From positions 434,001 to 498,000 of the forward strand of contig NZ_JBHZGL010000001.1 in the NCBI RefSeq assembly GCF_051900415.1: a DNA stretch of 64,000 bases, given 5' to 3'. The position numbers and the translations under genes are program-made. The notes under the pieces were generated by a model that worked only from the letters and a program-made list of their open reading frames with translations, did not search any database and had not been told where the DNA came from. The DNA is from Frateuria_A sp051900415. GTDB lineage: Bacteria; Pseudomonadota; Gammaproteobacteria; Xanthomonadales; Rhodanobacteraceae. Each line of letters starts with the position of its first letter. Positions within the stretch are counted from its first letter, which is position 1. This document shows, in pieces, positions 42,285-50,037 of the stretch.

Positions 42285-43112
42285 ATGACCGCCCCCGCCG
42301 CCCCCTCCGAACCGCTGGTGCGCATCCGTGGCCTGACTACGGTGCTCAACGGCAAGACCATCTTCGATGCGCTGGACATGGACATCCCGCGCGGCAAGGT
42401 GACGGCCATCATGGGCCCCAGCGGCACCGGCAAGACCACGCTGCTCAAGCACATCACCGGACAGATGCGCGGCGACGCGGGACAGGTAATCGTCGACGGC
42501 CAGAACGTGCCGGCGCTCTCGCGTGAGAAGCTGTTCGGGCTGCGCGAGAAGATCGGCTACCTGTTCCAGAACTCGGCCCTGCTGACCGATTTCGACGTGT
42601 TCGAGAACGTGGCCTTCCCGCTGCGCCAGCACACGAAGCTGCCCGAAGTGCTGATCCGCAACATCGTGCTGACCAAGCTGCAGGCGGTGGGTCTGCGTGG
42701 TGCGGCGGGGCTGATGCCGGCGGAGCTCTCCGGCGGCATGGCACGGCGGGTGGCACTGGCGCGGGCGATCGTGTTCGACCCGATGCTGATCCTCTACGAC
42801 GAACCATTCGTCGGCCTCGATCCGATCGCGCTGAGCCAGGTGCTCAAGCTGATCCGCACGCTCAACGAGACGCTCGGCATCACCAGCGTACTGGTGGCGC
42901 ACGAGCTGGACGCGATCAAGCAGGTGGCCGATCTGGTCTATCTGATCGCCAACGGCAAGGTGGTCGCGCAGGGCGATCCGAAAACGATCGCCGAGGACGG
43001 CTCGCCATGGACGCGGCAGTTCTTCGGCGGAGACATCGACGGCCCGGTGCCGTTCCAGTACCCGGCCGGCGATTACGCCCAGGCGCTCGGCCTGGCAGGA
43101 ACCAAGGCATGA
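42285..43112 (+). CDS. mlaF: Phospholipid ABC transporter ATP-binding protein
   Basis: 275 residues. Walker A GPSGTGKTTL (about 43-52), signature LSGGMARR (about 148) and Walker B ILYDEPFVGLDP are present. MlaF drives lipid movement between inner and outer membrane with MlaE, D and B. First gene of mlaFEDCB. There is no clear ribosome binding site; TACCTT about 15 bases upstream of the ATG suggests a very short or leaderless transcript. Confidence 0.94.
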   Translation: MTAPAAPSEPLVRIRGLTTVLNGKTIFDALDMDIPRGKVTAIMGPSGTGKTTLLKHITGQMRGDAGQVIVDGQNVPALSREKLFGLREKIGYLFQNSALLTDFDVFENVAFPLRQHTKLPEVLIRNIVLTKLQAVGLRGAAGLMPAELSGGMARRVALARAIVFDPMLILYDEPFVGLDPIALSQVLKLIRTLNETLGITSVLVAHELDAIKQVADLVYLIANGKVVAQGDPKTIAEDGSPWTRQFFGGDIDGPVPFQYPAGDYAQALGLAGTKA

Positions 43113-43879
43113 GCGCCCAGACGCAACGCAACGTCATCCTCAATGCGCTGGCGCAGATCGGCGAGGCCGGGCTGTTCGGGCTGACCCTGCTGGCGGCGGT
43201 GCCGCGCAGCCTGCGCTACGTGCGCGAGACGGTGCGCCAGTTGTGGTTCGTCGGCGCGATGAGCCTCACGATCATCATGGTCTGCGGCCTGTTCGTCGGC
43301 ATGGTGCTGGGGTTGCAGCTGTACTACGTGCTGTCGATCTTCGGCGGCACCGCGGCCAGCGGTACGGTGGTGGCCATTGCGATCTACCGCGAGCTCGGCC
43401 CGGTAGTCACCGCGCTGTTGTTCGCCGGTCGCGCCGGCACCTCGATCACCGCCGAGATCGGCCTGATGCGCGCCACCGACCAGCTGGCCGCGATGGAAAT
43501 GATGGCGGTCGACCCGATCGCCTACGTCGCCGTGCCGCGTTATCTGGCCGGTCTGATCGCGATGCCGCTGCTGTGCGCGGTGTTCTGCGCGCTGGGCATT
43601 TTCGGCGGCCATCTGGTCGGGGTGACCTGGCTGGGCATCGACAACGGCACCTTCTGGTCGAACATGACCGCCACCGTCGATGTCTGGAAAGACGTGGTCA
43701 ACGGCATCCTGGTCAAGAGCCTGGCTTTCGGCGCGGTGGTCTCCCTGATCGCCGTCTACCAGGGCTACACCACGCCGCCGACCAGCGAAGGCGTGGCCTA
43801 CGCCACCACCCGTACCGTGGTCGCCTCGTCCATCGCGATCCTCGCGCTGGACTTCGTGCTGACTGCGTTTTTGATGTGA
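43109..43879 (+). CDS. mlaE: Phospholipid ABC transporter permease
   Basis: 256 residues, about five or six helices. It has the MlaE signature YRELGPVVTALLFAGRAGTS and the AEIGLMRATDQLAAMEMMAVDP coupling helix (split here only by length). Start overlaps mlaF (ATGA). Works as a dimer in the inner membrane. Confidence 0.95.
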   Translation: MSAQTQRNVILNALAQIGEAGLFGLTLLAAVPRSLRYVRETVRQLWFVGAMSLTIIMVCGLFVGMVLGLQLYYVLSIFGGTAASGTVVAIAIYRELGPVVTALLFAGRAGTSITAEIGLMRATDQLAAMEMMAVDPIAYVAVPRYLAGLIAMPLLCAVFCALGIFGGHLVGVTWLGIDNGTFWSNMTATVDVWKDVVNGILVKSLAFGAVVSLIAVYQGYTTPPTSEGVAYATTRTVVASSIAILALDFVLTAFLM

Positions 43880-43899
43880 TTCCCCTGAGGACCTGAGCT

Positions 43900-44760
43900 G
43901 TGAGCCAGAGAAATTCCTACGCCGTGGGCACCGGCCTGTTCATCGTGCTCGGCTTTGCCGCGCTGGCGTACCTGGCGACGCAGACCACCTCGGTCGCCAA
44001 CACCCACCAGGGTGCGAGCTACAGCGTCCAGGCCCGCTTCGCCAACATCGGCCAGCTCAAGGAGCGCGCGCCGGTGAAGATCGCGGGTGTGCGCGTGGGC
44101 CAGGTGAGCTCGATCGTGCTCGATCCGAAGCAGGAAGTGGCCGACGTGACCCTGTCGATCGACCAGGACTACAGCCATATCCCGGACGACTCGGTCGCCA
44201 CGATCTTCACCAGCGGCCTGCTCGGCGACCAGTACGTGGGCATCCAGTACGGCAGCTCGAAAAAGGACCTGGCCGACGGCGGCACGCTGGCGCGCACCAA
44301 GCCCGCGCAGCAACTGGAGGAAATGCTCGGCAAGTTCTTCGGCGCCGGCGGCGTGGCCGACAACCTGGGCGGCAGCTACACGGTGAAGGCGCGCTTCAGT
44401 AATGTCGGTGCGCTCTCGGTCGGCGCGCCGGTGAAGATGGCCGGCGTGGCGATCGGCAGCGTGGCGGCCGTGCATGCCGACCCGGTCAAGCTGGATGCCG
44501 AAGTGGAGCTGTCGATCGACAAAAAGTACGACCAGATTCCCGACGATTCGGCCGCCGCGGTGTTCACCAGCGGTTTGATCGGCACCCAGTACGTTGCGAT
44601 CCAGCCCGGCGGCTCGCCGGAGTTCCTGAAGAACGGCGACGAGATGGTGCTGACCCAGTCGGCGATGCAGCTGGAAGACCTGATCGGCAAGTTCCTGGTC
44701 AACGGCTCCCCGTCCGAAAAGAAGGACGCCGCCAACGAATCCCCCGCCGGCAAGCCATGA
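43900..44760 (+). CDS. mlaD: Phospholipid-binding MlaD with two tandem MCE domains
   Basis: 286 residues, far longer than the roughly 180 of E. coli MlaD. One N-terminal membrane helix (8-28). Residues 40-118 are an MCE domain (SYSVQARFANIGQLKERAPV ... GVRVGQV); residues 159-237 are a second (SYTVKARFSNVGALSVGAPV ... GVAIGSV). Each is followed by AQQLEEMLGKF (136-146) or MQLEDLIGKF (256-265), so the whole unit of 119 residues is repeated. MlaD forms a hexameric ring in the periplasm; here two stacked rings are likely. GTG start 43900. The C-terminal tail is charged and short. Confidence 0.92.
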   Translation: MSQRNSYAVGTGLFIVLGFAALAYLATQTTSVANTHQGASYSVQARFANIGQLKERAPVKIAGVRVGQVSSIVLDPKQEVADVTLSIDQDYSHIPDDSVATIFTSGLLGDQYVGIQYGSSKKDLADGGTLARTKPAQQLEEMLGKFFGAGGVADNLGGSYTVKARFSNVGALSVGAPVKMAGVAIGSVAAVHADPVKLDAEVELSIDKKYDQIPDDSAAAVFTSGLIGTQYVAIQPGGSPEFLKNGDEMVLTQSAMQLEDLIGKFLVNGSPSEKKDAANESPAGKP

Positions 44761-44786
44761 GCCGGCATCCCATAAGGAGTTTCCCC

Positions 44787-45458
44787 ATGTTGCGCACTCT
44801 GGCTTTCGCCATGGCCATCGCGTTCGGTACCGTGGCCGTCTCGCCCGTGCTGGCCCAGGATGCGGCCGCGCAGGCGCCGGCGTCCCTGCAGACCCCTGAG
44901 CAGGTGGTGCAGGAGATCGCCCACCAGCTCGATACCACCATTGCCGGTCATCGCGATGAGCTGAAGAACGACAAGGAGAAGTTGATCTCGGTGATCGACG
45001 ACGTCTTCCTGCCGCACTTCGATATCGACTACGCCTCGATCCTGGTGCTTGGCCGCCACGCGCGTGAGGCCACGCCCGAGCAGCGCGAGCGCTTCGCCAA
45101 GGCGTTCTACAACTCGATCACCCACCGCTACGCCGAGGGCCTGCTCAACTACACCAAGGGCGCCGTGCAGGTGCTGCCGTTCAGCGGCGACCTCAACGAC
45201 AAGCGCACCGTGGTGCGCACCCAGGTGGTGCTGGACGACGGCAAGAAGCTCTCGGTCGACTACGCCTTCCGCAAGAGCAAGGAAGGCGACTGGAAGGCCT
45301 ACGACGTCATTATCGAAGGCATCTCCTATGTCACCAACTACCGCAACCAGGTCGACGCGGAGATCCGCAAGGTCGGCATCGAGAAGCTGATCGCCAACCT
45401 GGAGAACCAGGGCGAGAAGGCGCTCGAGTCGATGGACAAGGACGGCAAGGCCTCGTGA
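44787..45458 (+). CDS. mlaC: Periplasmic phospholipid carrier MlaC
   Basis: 223 residues with signal peptide (MLRTLAFAMAIAFGTVAVSP). The MlaC/Ttg2D domain follows: VQEIAHQLDTTIAGH, FDIDYASILVLGRHAREATP, FYNSITHRYAEGL and VIIEGISYVTNYRNQV. It shuttles phospholipid between MlaA and the MlaFEDB complex. ATG 44787 has AAGGAG eight bases before it; ATG 44757 overlaps mlaD but would put charged residues ahead of the signal. Confidence 0.94.
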   Translation: MLRTLAFAMAIAFGTVAVSPVLAQDAAAQAPASLQTPEQVVQEIAHQLDTTIAGHRDELKNDKEKLISVIDDVFLPHFDIDYASILVLGRHAREATPEQRERFAKAFYNSITHRYAEGLLNYTKGAVQVLPFSGDLNDKRTVVRTQVVLDDGKKLSVDYAFRKSKEGDWKAYDVIIEGISYVTNYRNQVDAEIRKVGIEKLIANLENQGEKALESMDKDGKAS

Positions 45459-45754
45459 GCGCGGCGGCTTTCGATCTGCACCGCGGGACGCCGGGTACGC
45501 TCGGCGTCAGCGGCGTGCTGAGCTTCGACACCGCCGCTGCAGCGCTGGAAGCGATCGGCAGGGCGCTGGCGGATGGAGCCGTGGTGCGCCTTGATCTTGC
45601 CGGCGTGGAACGCAGCGACAGCGCCGGTCTCGCCTGCGTGCTGGCGGCGCAGGCCGAGGTGCGCCAGCGGGGGCGCTCGCTGACCGTGGAGAACATGCCC
45701 GAGGGCATGCGCGCGCTGGCGCAGGTCTGTGAGGTGGACGACCTGGTCGGCTGA
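45455..45754 (+). CDS. mlaB: STAS-domain protein MlaB
   Basis: 99 residues, one STAS domain; LDLAGVERSDSAGLACVLAA includes the DSAG motif with the conserved Ser/Asp region. MlaB binds MlaF and is needed for its ATPase activity. Starts with GTG overlapping the mlaC stop (GTGA). Ends the operon, followed by a terminator. Confidence 0.9.
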   Translation: MSAAAFDLHRGTPGTLGVSGVLSFDTAAAALEAIGRALADGAVVRLDLAGVERSDSAGLACVLAAQAEVRQRGRSLTVENMPEGMRALAQVCEVDDLVG

Positions 45755-45778
45755 AACAGGCGATGCACGGATAAGGAA

Positions 45779-45801
45779 AAGGGGCCGCGGGGCCCCTTTT
45801 T
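45779..45801 (+). terminator. Rho-independent terminator of the mla operon
   Basis: GGGGCC-GCGG-GGCCCC followed by TTTTT. Confidence 0.92.
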
Positions 45802-45802
45802 C

Positions 45803-45827
45803 GCAGGGTGGGCTTGAGCCACCCTGC
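45803..45827. repeat. REP-like element, family A copy 4 (compact)
   Basis: GCAGGGTGG-GCTTGAG-CCACCCTGC, a perfect 9-base stem. It seems a half or collapsed copy of the family A unit. Confidence 0.6.
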
Positions 45828-45847
45828 CCGGTGAGTCCAAGCCCGCC

Positions 45848-46678
45848 CTATGGCTGTTTCCGGCCGTCGTCCGAATGCTTGTTTTCCCACTGGTGCTGCT
45901 CGTCCAGCAGCTGCTCGGGATCGAAGTTGTCGTCGTTCAGACCTTGCATCTGCTGGATGACCTCGGCCGGCGGATTGCCGTCGTAGATCTGGTACAGGCG
46001 CCGCTGGCGATAGGCGTCGCGCATGAACACGTACGGATCGTAGGCCGACTCCAGGAAACTCTCCGCATCGATGCCCCGCGAGCGCAGGGTCACCAGGTAC
46101 ATCATCTGCGGCAGATACTGCTGGCCGTACTTGTAGTCGTGGTTGCGCGCGTAGATCGACAACGGGTCGAAGAAGTAGCTGTCCACCGGCATGCGCCACA
46201 CGTCGCGCACGGTGGTCGGGCCGATCAGCGGCAGCACGAGATACTCGCCATCGGGCACGCCCCAGCGCGCCAGGGTCACGCCGAAATCGTTGTCTTCCAG
46301 CGGAATGCCGAGCTGGCTGGCGGGGTCGAAGAAACCACCCAGGCCCAGCGTGAGGTTGACCAGGAAGCGCCCGGTGCTCTGCAAGGCCTGCTTCGGCCGC
46401 GCCTGCAGCAGGTCGTTGGCGACCGTGATCGGCATGCGGATGTTGGTGAAGAAGTCGCTGACCGAGCGGCGTACCGGCGGGTTGGTGATCTTGCGATAAC
46501 CCACGGCCACCGGGCGGATCACCGCCTTGTCCACCGCGTTGTTGAACGAGTAGACCTTGCGATTGAACTTCTCCAACGGATCGTCCGTGCGCGGCTTGGC
46601 AATGGTGCAACCGGCCAGCAAGGCCAGGGCAGCCAGCGGCAGCAGGCGGCTGGGGGAGAATCGGGGCAGGGAAAGCAT
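45848..46678 (-). CDS. mlaA: Outer-membrane lipoprotein MlaA (VacJ)
   Basis: 276 residues. The signal ends in the lipobox LLAGC (Cys about 24). The VacJ domain follows: DPLEKFNRKVYSFNNAVDK, PVRRSVSDFFTNIRMP and GIPLEDNDFGVTLARWG. MlaA extracts mislocalised phospholipid from the outer leaflet and hands it to MlaC. It is convergent with the mla operon, so the full pathway is in one locus. Confidence 0.95.
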   Translation of the reverse strand: MLSLPRFSPSRLLPLAALALLAGCTIAKPRTDDPLEKFNRKVYSFNNAVDKAVIRPVAVGYRKITNPPVRRSVSDFFTNIRMPITVANDLLQARPKQALQSTGRFLVNLTLGLGGFFDPASQLGIPLEDNDFGVTLARWGVPDGEYLVLPLIGPTTVRDVWRMPVDSYFFDPLSIYARNHDYKYGQQYLPQMMYLVTLRSRGIDAESFLESAYDPYVFMRDAYRQRRLYQIYDGNPPAEVIQQMQGLNDDNFDPEQLLDEQHQWENKHSDDGRKQP

Positions 46679-46866
46679 CGGCTGAAGAGATCCGCTAACG
46701 GGTACCGCAAAAGTGTACCGCCTGGTTCTATATTTTTGCAGTCAGGCGGATCGGCGCCGTTCGCCGGCGATCGAACCGCGCATGATACGCGCATGCCGCA
46801 TTGCCAGCCAAGCCGCCGCTCCGCTACACTTGCCCTTCTCTAAGTTGCCTTTGTGCCTGAGGATTT

Positions 46867-47160
46867 ATGGCCCGCATTACCGTGGAAGATTGCCTCGAGG
46901 TGGTCGATAACCGCTTCGAGCTGGTGCTGATGGCGACCAAGCGCGCCCGCCAGCTGGAGAAGGGTGCCGAGCCGGCGGTCCACCCGGACAACGACAAGCC
47001 GACGGTGCTTGCCCTGCGCGAGATCGCCGACCGCCGCATCGACCAGGCGACCATCGACGAGATCGATCGCGCCGAGCGCGAGCGTGCCGAGCGCGAGGCG
47101 CTGGAATGGGCCGCGGCCGAAGTCGACAACGACGACCTGTCCAAGGGCGGCGACGACTGA
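46867..47160 (+). CDS. rpoZ: RNA polymerase omega subunit
   Basis: 97 residues. ARITVEDCLEVVDNRFELVL and ATKRARQLEKG are the conserved core; the C-terminal half is acidic. Omega helps assemble the polymerase and forms part of the ppGpp site 1. GAGGA precedes the ATG; TACACT about 36 bases upstream may be a -10 box. Next to spoT as usual. Confidence 0.97.
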   Translation: MARITVEDCLEVVDNRFELVLMATKRARQLEKGAEPAVHPDNDKPTVLALREIADRRIDQATIDEIDRAERERAEREALEWAAAEVDNDDLSKGGDD

Positions 47161-47272
47161 TGCCTGCCGGCGGCTGCCGCGTGCGCAGTCGCCCTGCCGG
47201 CCCCGCCGGCATCCTTGCCATGCCCGGCCATAACCCGCTCGGAAGCACCGTCTGAACGGGGATCGCGAACCC

Positions 47273-49432
47273 ATGACGGCGACCACGCCCTCCGATGCCG
47301 TGGACCCGTCCGTGCTGCCCCCCTACGTGCTGGCGCTCAAGGAGCGCGTGGCCTATCTCCCGGAAGCCCAGGTGGCGCGCGTGCTGCGCGCCTACGAGGT
47401 GGGCGCGCACGCGCATCGGGGGCAGGCGCGCAAGAGCGGCGAGCCATACATCACCCATCCGGTCGCCGTCGCCGGCATCCTGGCCGAGCTGGGCCTGGAC
47501 GCCGAGACGATCATCTCGGCGATTCTGCACGACACGCTGGAAGACACCGAGCTCAGCCGCGAGGACATCACGGCCGAGTTTGGCGACGCCGTGGCCGATC
47601 TGGTCGATGGCGTCACCAAGCTGGACAAGATGCGTTTCTCCAACCGGCAGGAAGCCGATGCGGAGAGCTTCCGCAAGATGCTGCTGGCGATGGCGCGCGA
47701 CATTCGCGTGATCCTGATCAAGCTGGCCGATCGCCTGCACAACATGCGCACGCTCGGTGCCAAGGAAGCACCCGCGCGCCGGCGCATTGCCCGCGAAACG
47801 CTGGAGATCTACGCGCCGATCGCCCAGCGATTGGGCATGAACAAGTTCAAGGCGGAGCTGCAGGATCTAGGTTTCCGCGCGCTCTATCCGGACCGCTACC
47901 GCGTTATCAGCGAACGCATCCGCGCCGCGCTGGGCAACCGCCGCGAGGTGATGAGCAAGATCGAGCACGCGCTTGCCGCCCGGCTGGCTGCCGAGCATCT
48001 GCCGGCCAAGGTCGTGGGGCGGATCAAGTCGCCGTGGAGCATCTATTCGAAGATGCGCAACGAGCACAAGAGCTTCGCCCAGCTGATGGACGTGTACGGC
48101 TTTCGCGTGGTGGTCGACACCGCGATGAGCTGCTACATGGCGCTGGGTGCGGTGCATTCGCTCTACAGCCCGGTGGACCGGCGCTTCAAGGATTTCATCG
48201 CGATTCCCAAGGCCAACGGCTACCAATCGCTGCACACGGTGCTGCTGGGGCCGTTCGGTGCGCCGATCGAAGTTCAGGTGCGCACCGCCGAAATGGATTC
48301 GGTCGCCGAACGCGGCGTGGCGGCGCACTGGGCCTACAAGACCGATTCCGGTCCGGCCAACAGCGCGCAGGCGCGTGCGCGCGAGTGGTTGTCCGCGCTG
48401 GCCGACAGCCAGGCGCATACGCCCTCGTCGGCCGAGTTCATCGAGAACGTCAAGATCGACCTCTTTCCGGACGAGGTCTACCTGTTCACTCCGCGCGGCG
48501 ACATCCTGGCGCTGCCGCGCAACTCCACCGCGCTCGATTTCGCTTACGCGGTGCATACCGACGTGGGCGACCACGCGGTGGCCGCGCGCGTGGACAAGAA
48601 GCTGTTGCCACTGCGCACGCGGCTGGAATCGGGCCAATTGGTGGAGATCATCACCGCGCCCTCGGCCGTGCCCAATCCGGCCTGGCTTGAGTTCGTCGTC
48701 ACCGGCAAGGCGCGCACCGCGATCCGCCAGTACCTCAAACACCTGCAGCACGAGGATGCGGTCGACTTCGGTCACCGCATGCTCGATCGCGCGCTGGATG
48801 CGCTGGGAACCAACATCGACGCGATTCCCGCCAAGGTGCTCGAGCGCTTCCTGGAGGAGGCCAAGCTGCGCCGGCTCGAGGAACTGCTGGCCGACATCGC
48901 GCTGGGCAACCGTATGCCGGACCAGGTCGCGCATCACCTGGTGGCGCTGCGTGGCGGCGACCGCCCGACCGAGGCGCCGCACACCCACGAGAACATCCGC
49001 ATCACCGGTGCCGAGCGGGGCGTGCTCAGCTTCGGCAATTGCTGCCACCCGCTTCCGGGCGACGAGATCATCGGCTATCTCTCCTCCGGCAAGGGCATCG
49101 TGGTGCATCGCGTGGAATGCCCCAACGTGGCCGAGTTCCGCAAATCGCCCGCGCGCTGCGTGGGCATCGAATGGGACCGCGACGTACAGGGCGACTATCG
49201 CGCGGAACTGCGCATCGAAGTCATCAACCGTCCGGGCGTCCTGGCCACCGTCGCCGCCGCCATCGCCGCGGCCGATTCGAACATCGAGAACGTCGAATAC
49301 GTCGAGCGCGATGCGGCCGCGGCCACCCTGTTGTTCGCGATGGAAGTGAAGAATCGCAAGCACCTGGCGGACGTGATCCGTCGCGTGCGGCGTACGGGCG
49401 TGGTGAGCGGCGCCTACCGCTATCCGTTGTGA
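47273..49432 (+). CDS. spoT: Bifunctional (p)ppGpp synthetase/hydrolase
   Basis: 719 residues. HD hydrolase domain (AILHDTLEDT, residues about 83-92; LADRLHNMRTL), synthetase domain (GRIKSPWSIYSKM; VYGFRVVV), TGS (about 405-465, LFTPRGDILALPRNSTALDF) and a C-terminal ACT domain (about 640-715). The RFKD motif marks a hydrolase-capable enzyme, as opposed to the EFDD-type of RelA. It sets the stringent-response alarmone level. Follows rpoZ after 112 bases. Confidence 0.97.
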   Translation: MTATTPSDAVDPSVLPPYVLALKERVAYLPEAQVARVLRAYEVGAHAHRGQARKSGEPYITHPVAVAGILAELGLDAETIISAILHDTLEDTELSREDITAEFGDAVADLVDGVTKLDKMRFSNRQEADAESFRKMLLAMARDIRVILIKLADRLHNMRTLGAKEAPARRRIARETLEIYAPIAQRLGMNKFKAELQDLGFRALYPDRYRVISERIRAALGNRREVMSKIEHALAARLAAEHLPAKVVGRIKSPWSIYSKMRNEHKSFAQLMDVYGFRVVVDTAMSCYMALGAVHSLYSPVDRRFKDFIAIPKANGYQSLHTVLLGPFGAPIEVQVRTAEMDSVAERGVAAHWAYKTDSGPANSAQARAREWLSALADSQAHTPSSAEFIENVKIDLFPDEVYLFTPRGDILALPRNSTALDFAYAVHTDVGDHAVAARVDKKLLPLRTRLESGQLVEIITAPSAVPNPAWLEFVVTGKARTAIRQYLKHLQHEDAVDFGHRMLDRALDALGTNIDAIPAKVLERFLEEAKLRRLEELLADIALGNRMPDQVAHHLVALRGGDRPTEAPHTHENIRITGAERGVLSFGNCCHPLPGDEIIGYLSSGKGIVVHRVECPNVAEFRKSPARCVGIEWDRDVQGDYRAELRIEVINRPGVLATVAAAIAAADSNIENVEYVERDAAAATLLFAMEVKNRKHLADVIRRVRRTGVVSGAYRYPL

Positions 49433-49433
49433 C

Positions 49434-49501
49434 GCGCAGGGTGGGCTTCAGCCCATCGGACGTTCCGCGCGGGTGGCCGGTGGGCTGAAGCCCACCCTGC
49501 G
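49434..49501. repeat. REP-like inverted repeat, family A copy 5
   Basis: GCAGGGTGGGCTTCAGCCCA and GGTGGGCTGAAGCCCACCCTGC-type arms with about 24 bases between. Almost perfectly symmetrical, directly after the spoT stop. Confidence 0.8.
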
Positions 49502-49553
49502 TGCCAAGGGGCCGCTCCCTTAGACTTGGCTTTTCCCCACACGAGGCCACGCC

Positions 49554-49937
49554 ATGTCCCGCAGCATCGTCTCCACCGACCAGGCCCCCGCCGCCATCGG
49601 CCCCTACTCGCAGGCCGTGCGCGCCGGCAACACGGTGTACTTCTCCGGCCAGATCCCGCTGGACCCGGCGACCGGCAACCTGGTCGAGGGCGACATCAGC
49701 ACGCAGACCCGCCGCGTGTTCGAGAACCTCACCGCCGTGGCCAAGGCGGCCGGCGGCTCGCTCTCGCAGTTCGTGCGCGTGGGCATCTACGTCACCGACC
49801 TGGCCAACTTCACGGCGGTCAATGCGGTGATGGCGGACTACTTCCAGCAGCCGTACCCGGCCCGCTCCACGATCGAGGTTTCGGGGCTGCCCAAGGGCGC
49901 GCAGGTGGAAGTCGACGCGATCATGGTGCTCGACTGA
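49554..49937 (+). CDS. ridA: RidA family enamine/imine deaminase
   Basis: 127 residues, the usual length. It hydrolyses reactive 2-aminoacrylate and related enamines. The catalytic Arg lies in YPARSTIEVSGLPKGAQVEVD; GPYSQAVRAGNTVYFSGQI is the standard N-terminus. TAGACT 28 bases before the ATG may be a -10 box, giving it its own promoter. Confidence 0.95.
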   Translation: MSRSIVSTDQAPAAIGPYSQAVRAGNTVYFSGQIPLDPATGNLVEGDISTQTRRVFENLTAVAKAAGGSLSQFVRVGIYVTDLANFTAVNAVMADYFQQPYPARSTIEVSGLPKGAQVEVDAIMVLD

Positions 49938-50037
49938 CCGCATGGCCTTGCCGCGCCGCGGCCTGACCGCCCGGTGCGGCATCTGCCCACATCGCCCTGC
50001 TGCATCCCGCAGTGACGCTGGGCTAGGCTAGCCATTC

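Noticed and set aside
47867..49363. Minus-strand frame of 498 codons opposite spoT
   Set aside because: Shadow of SpoT; no motif.
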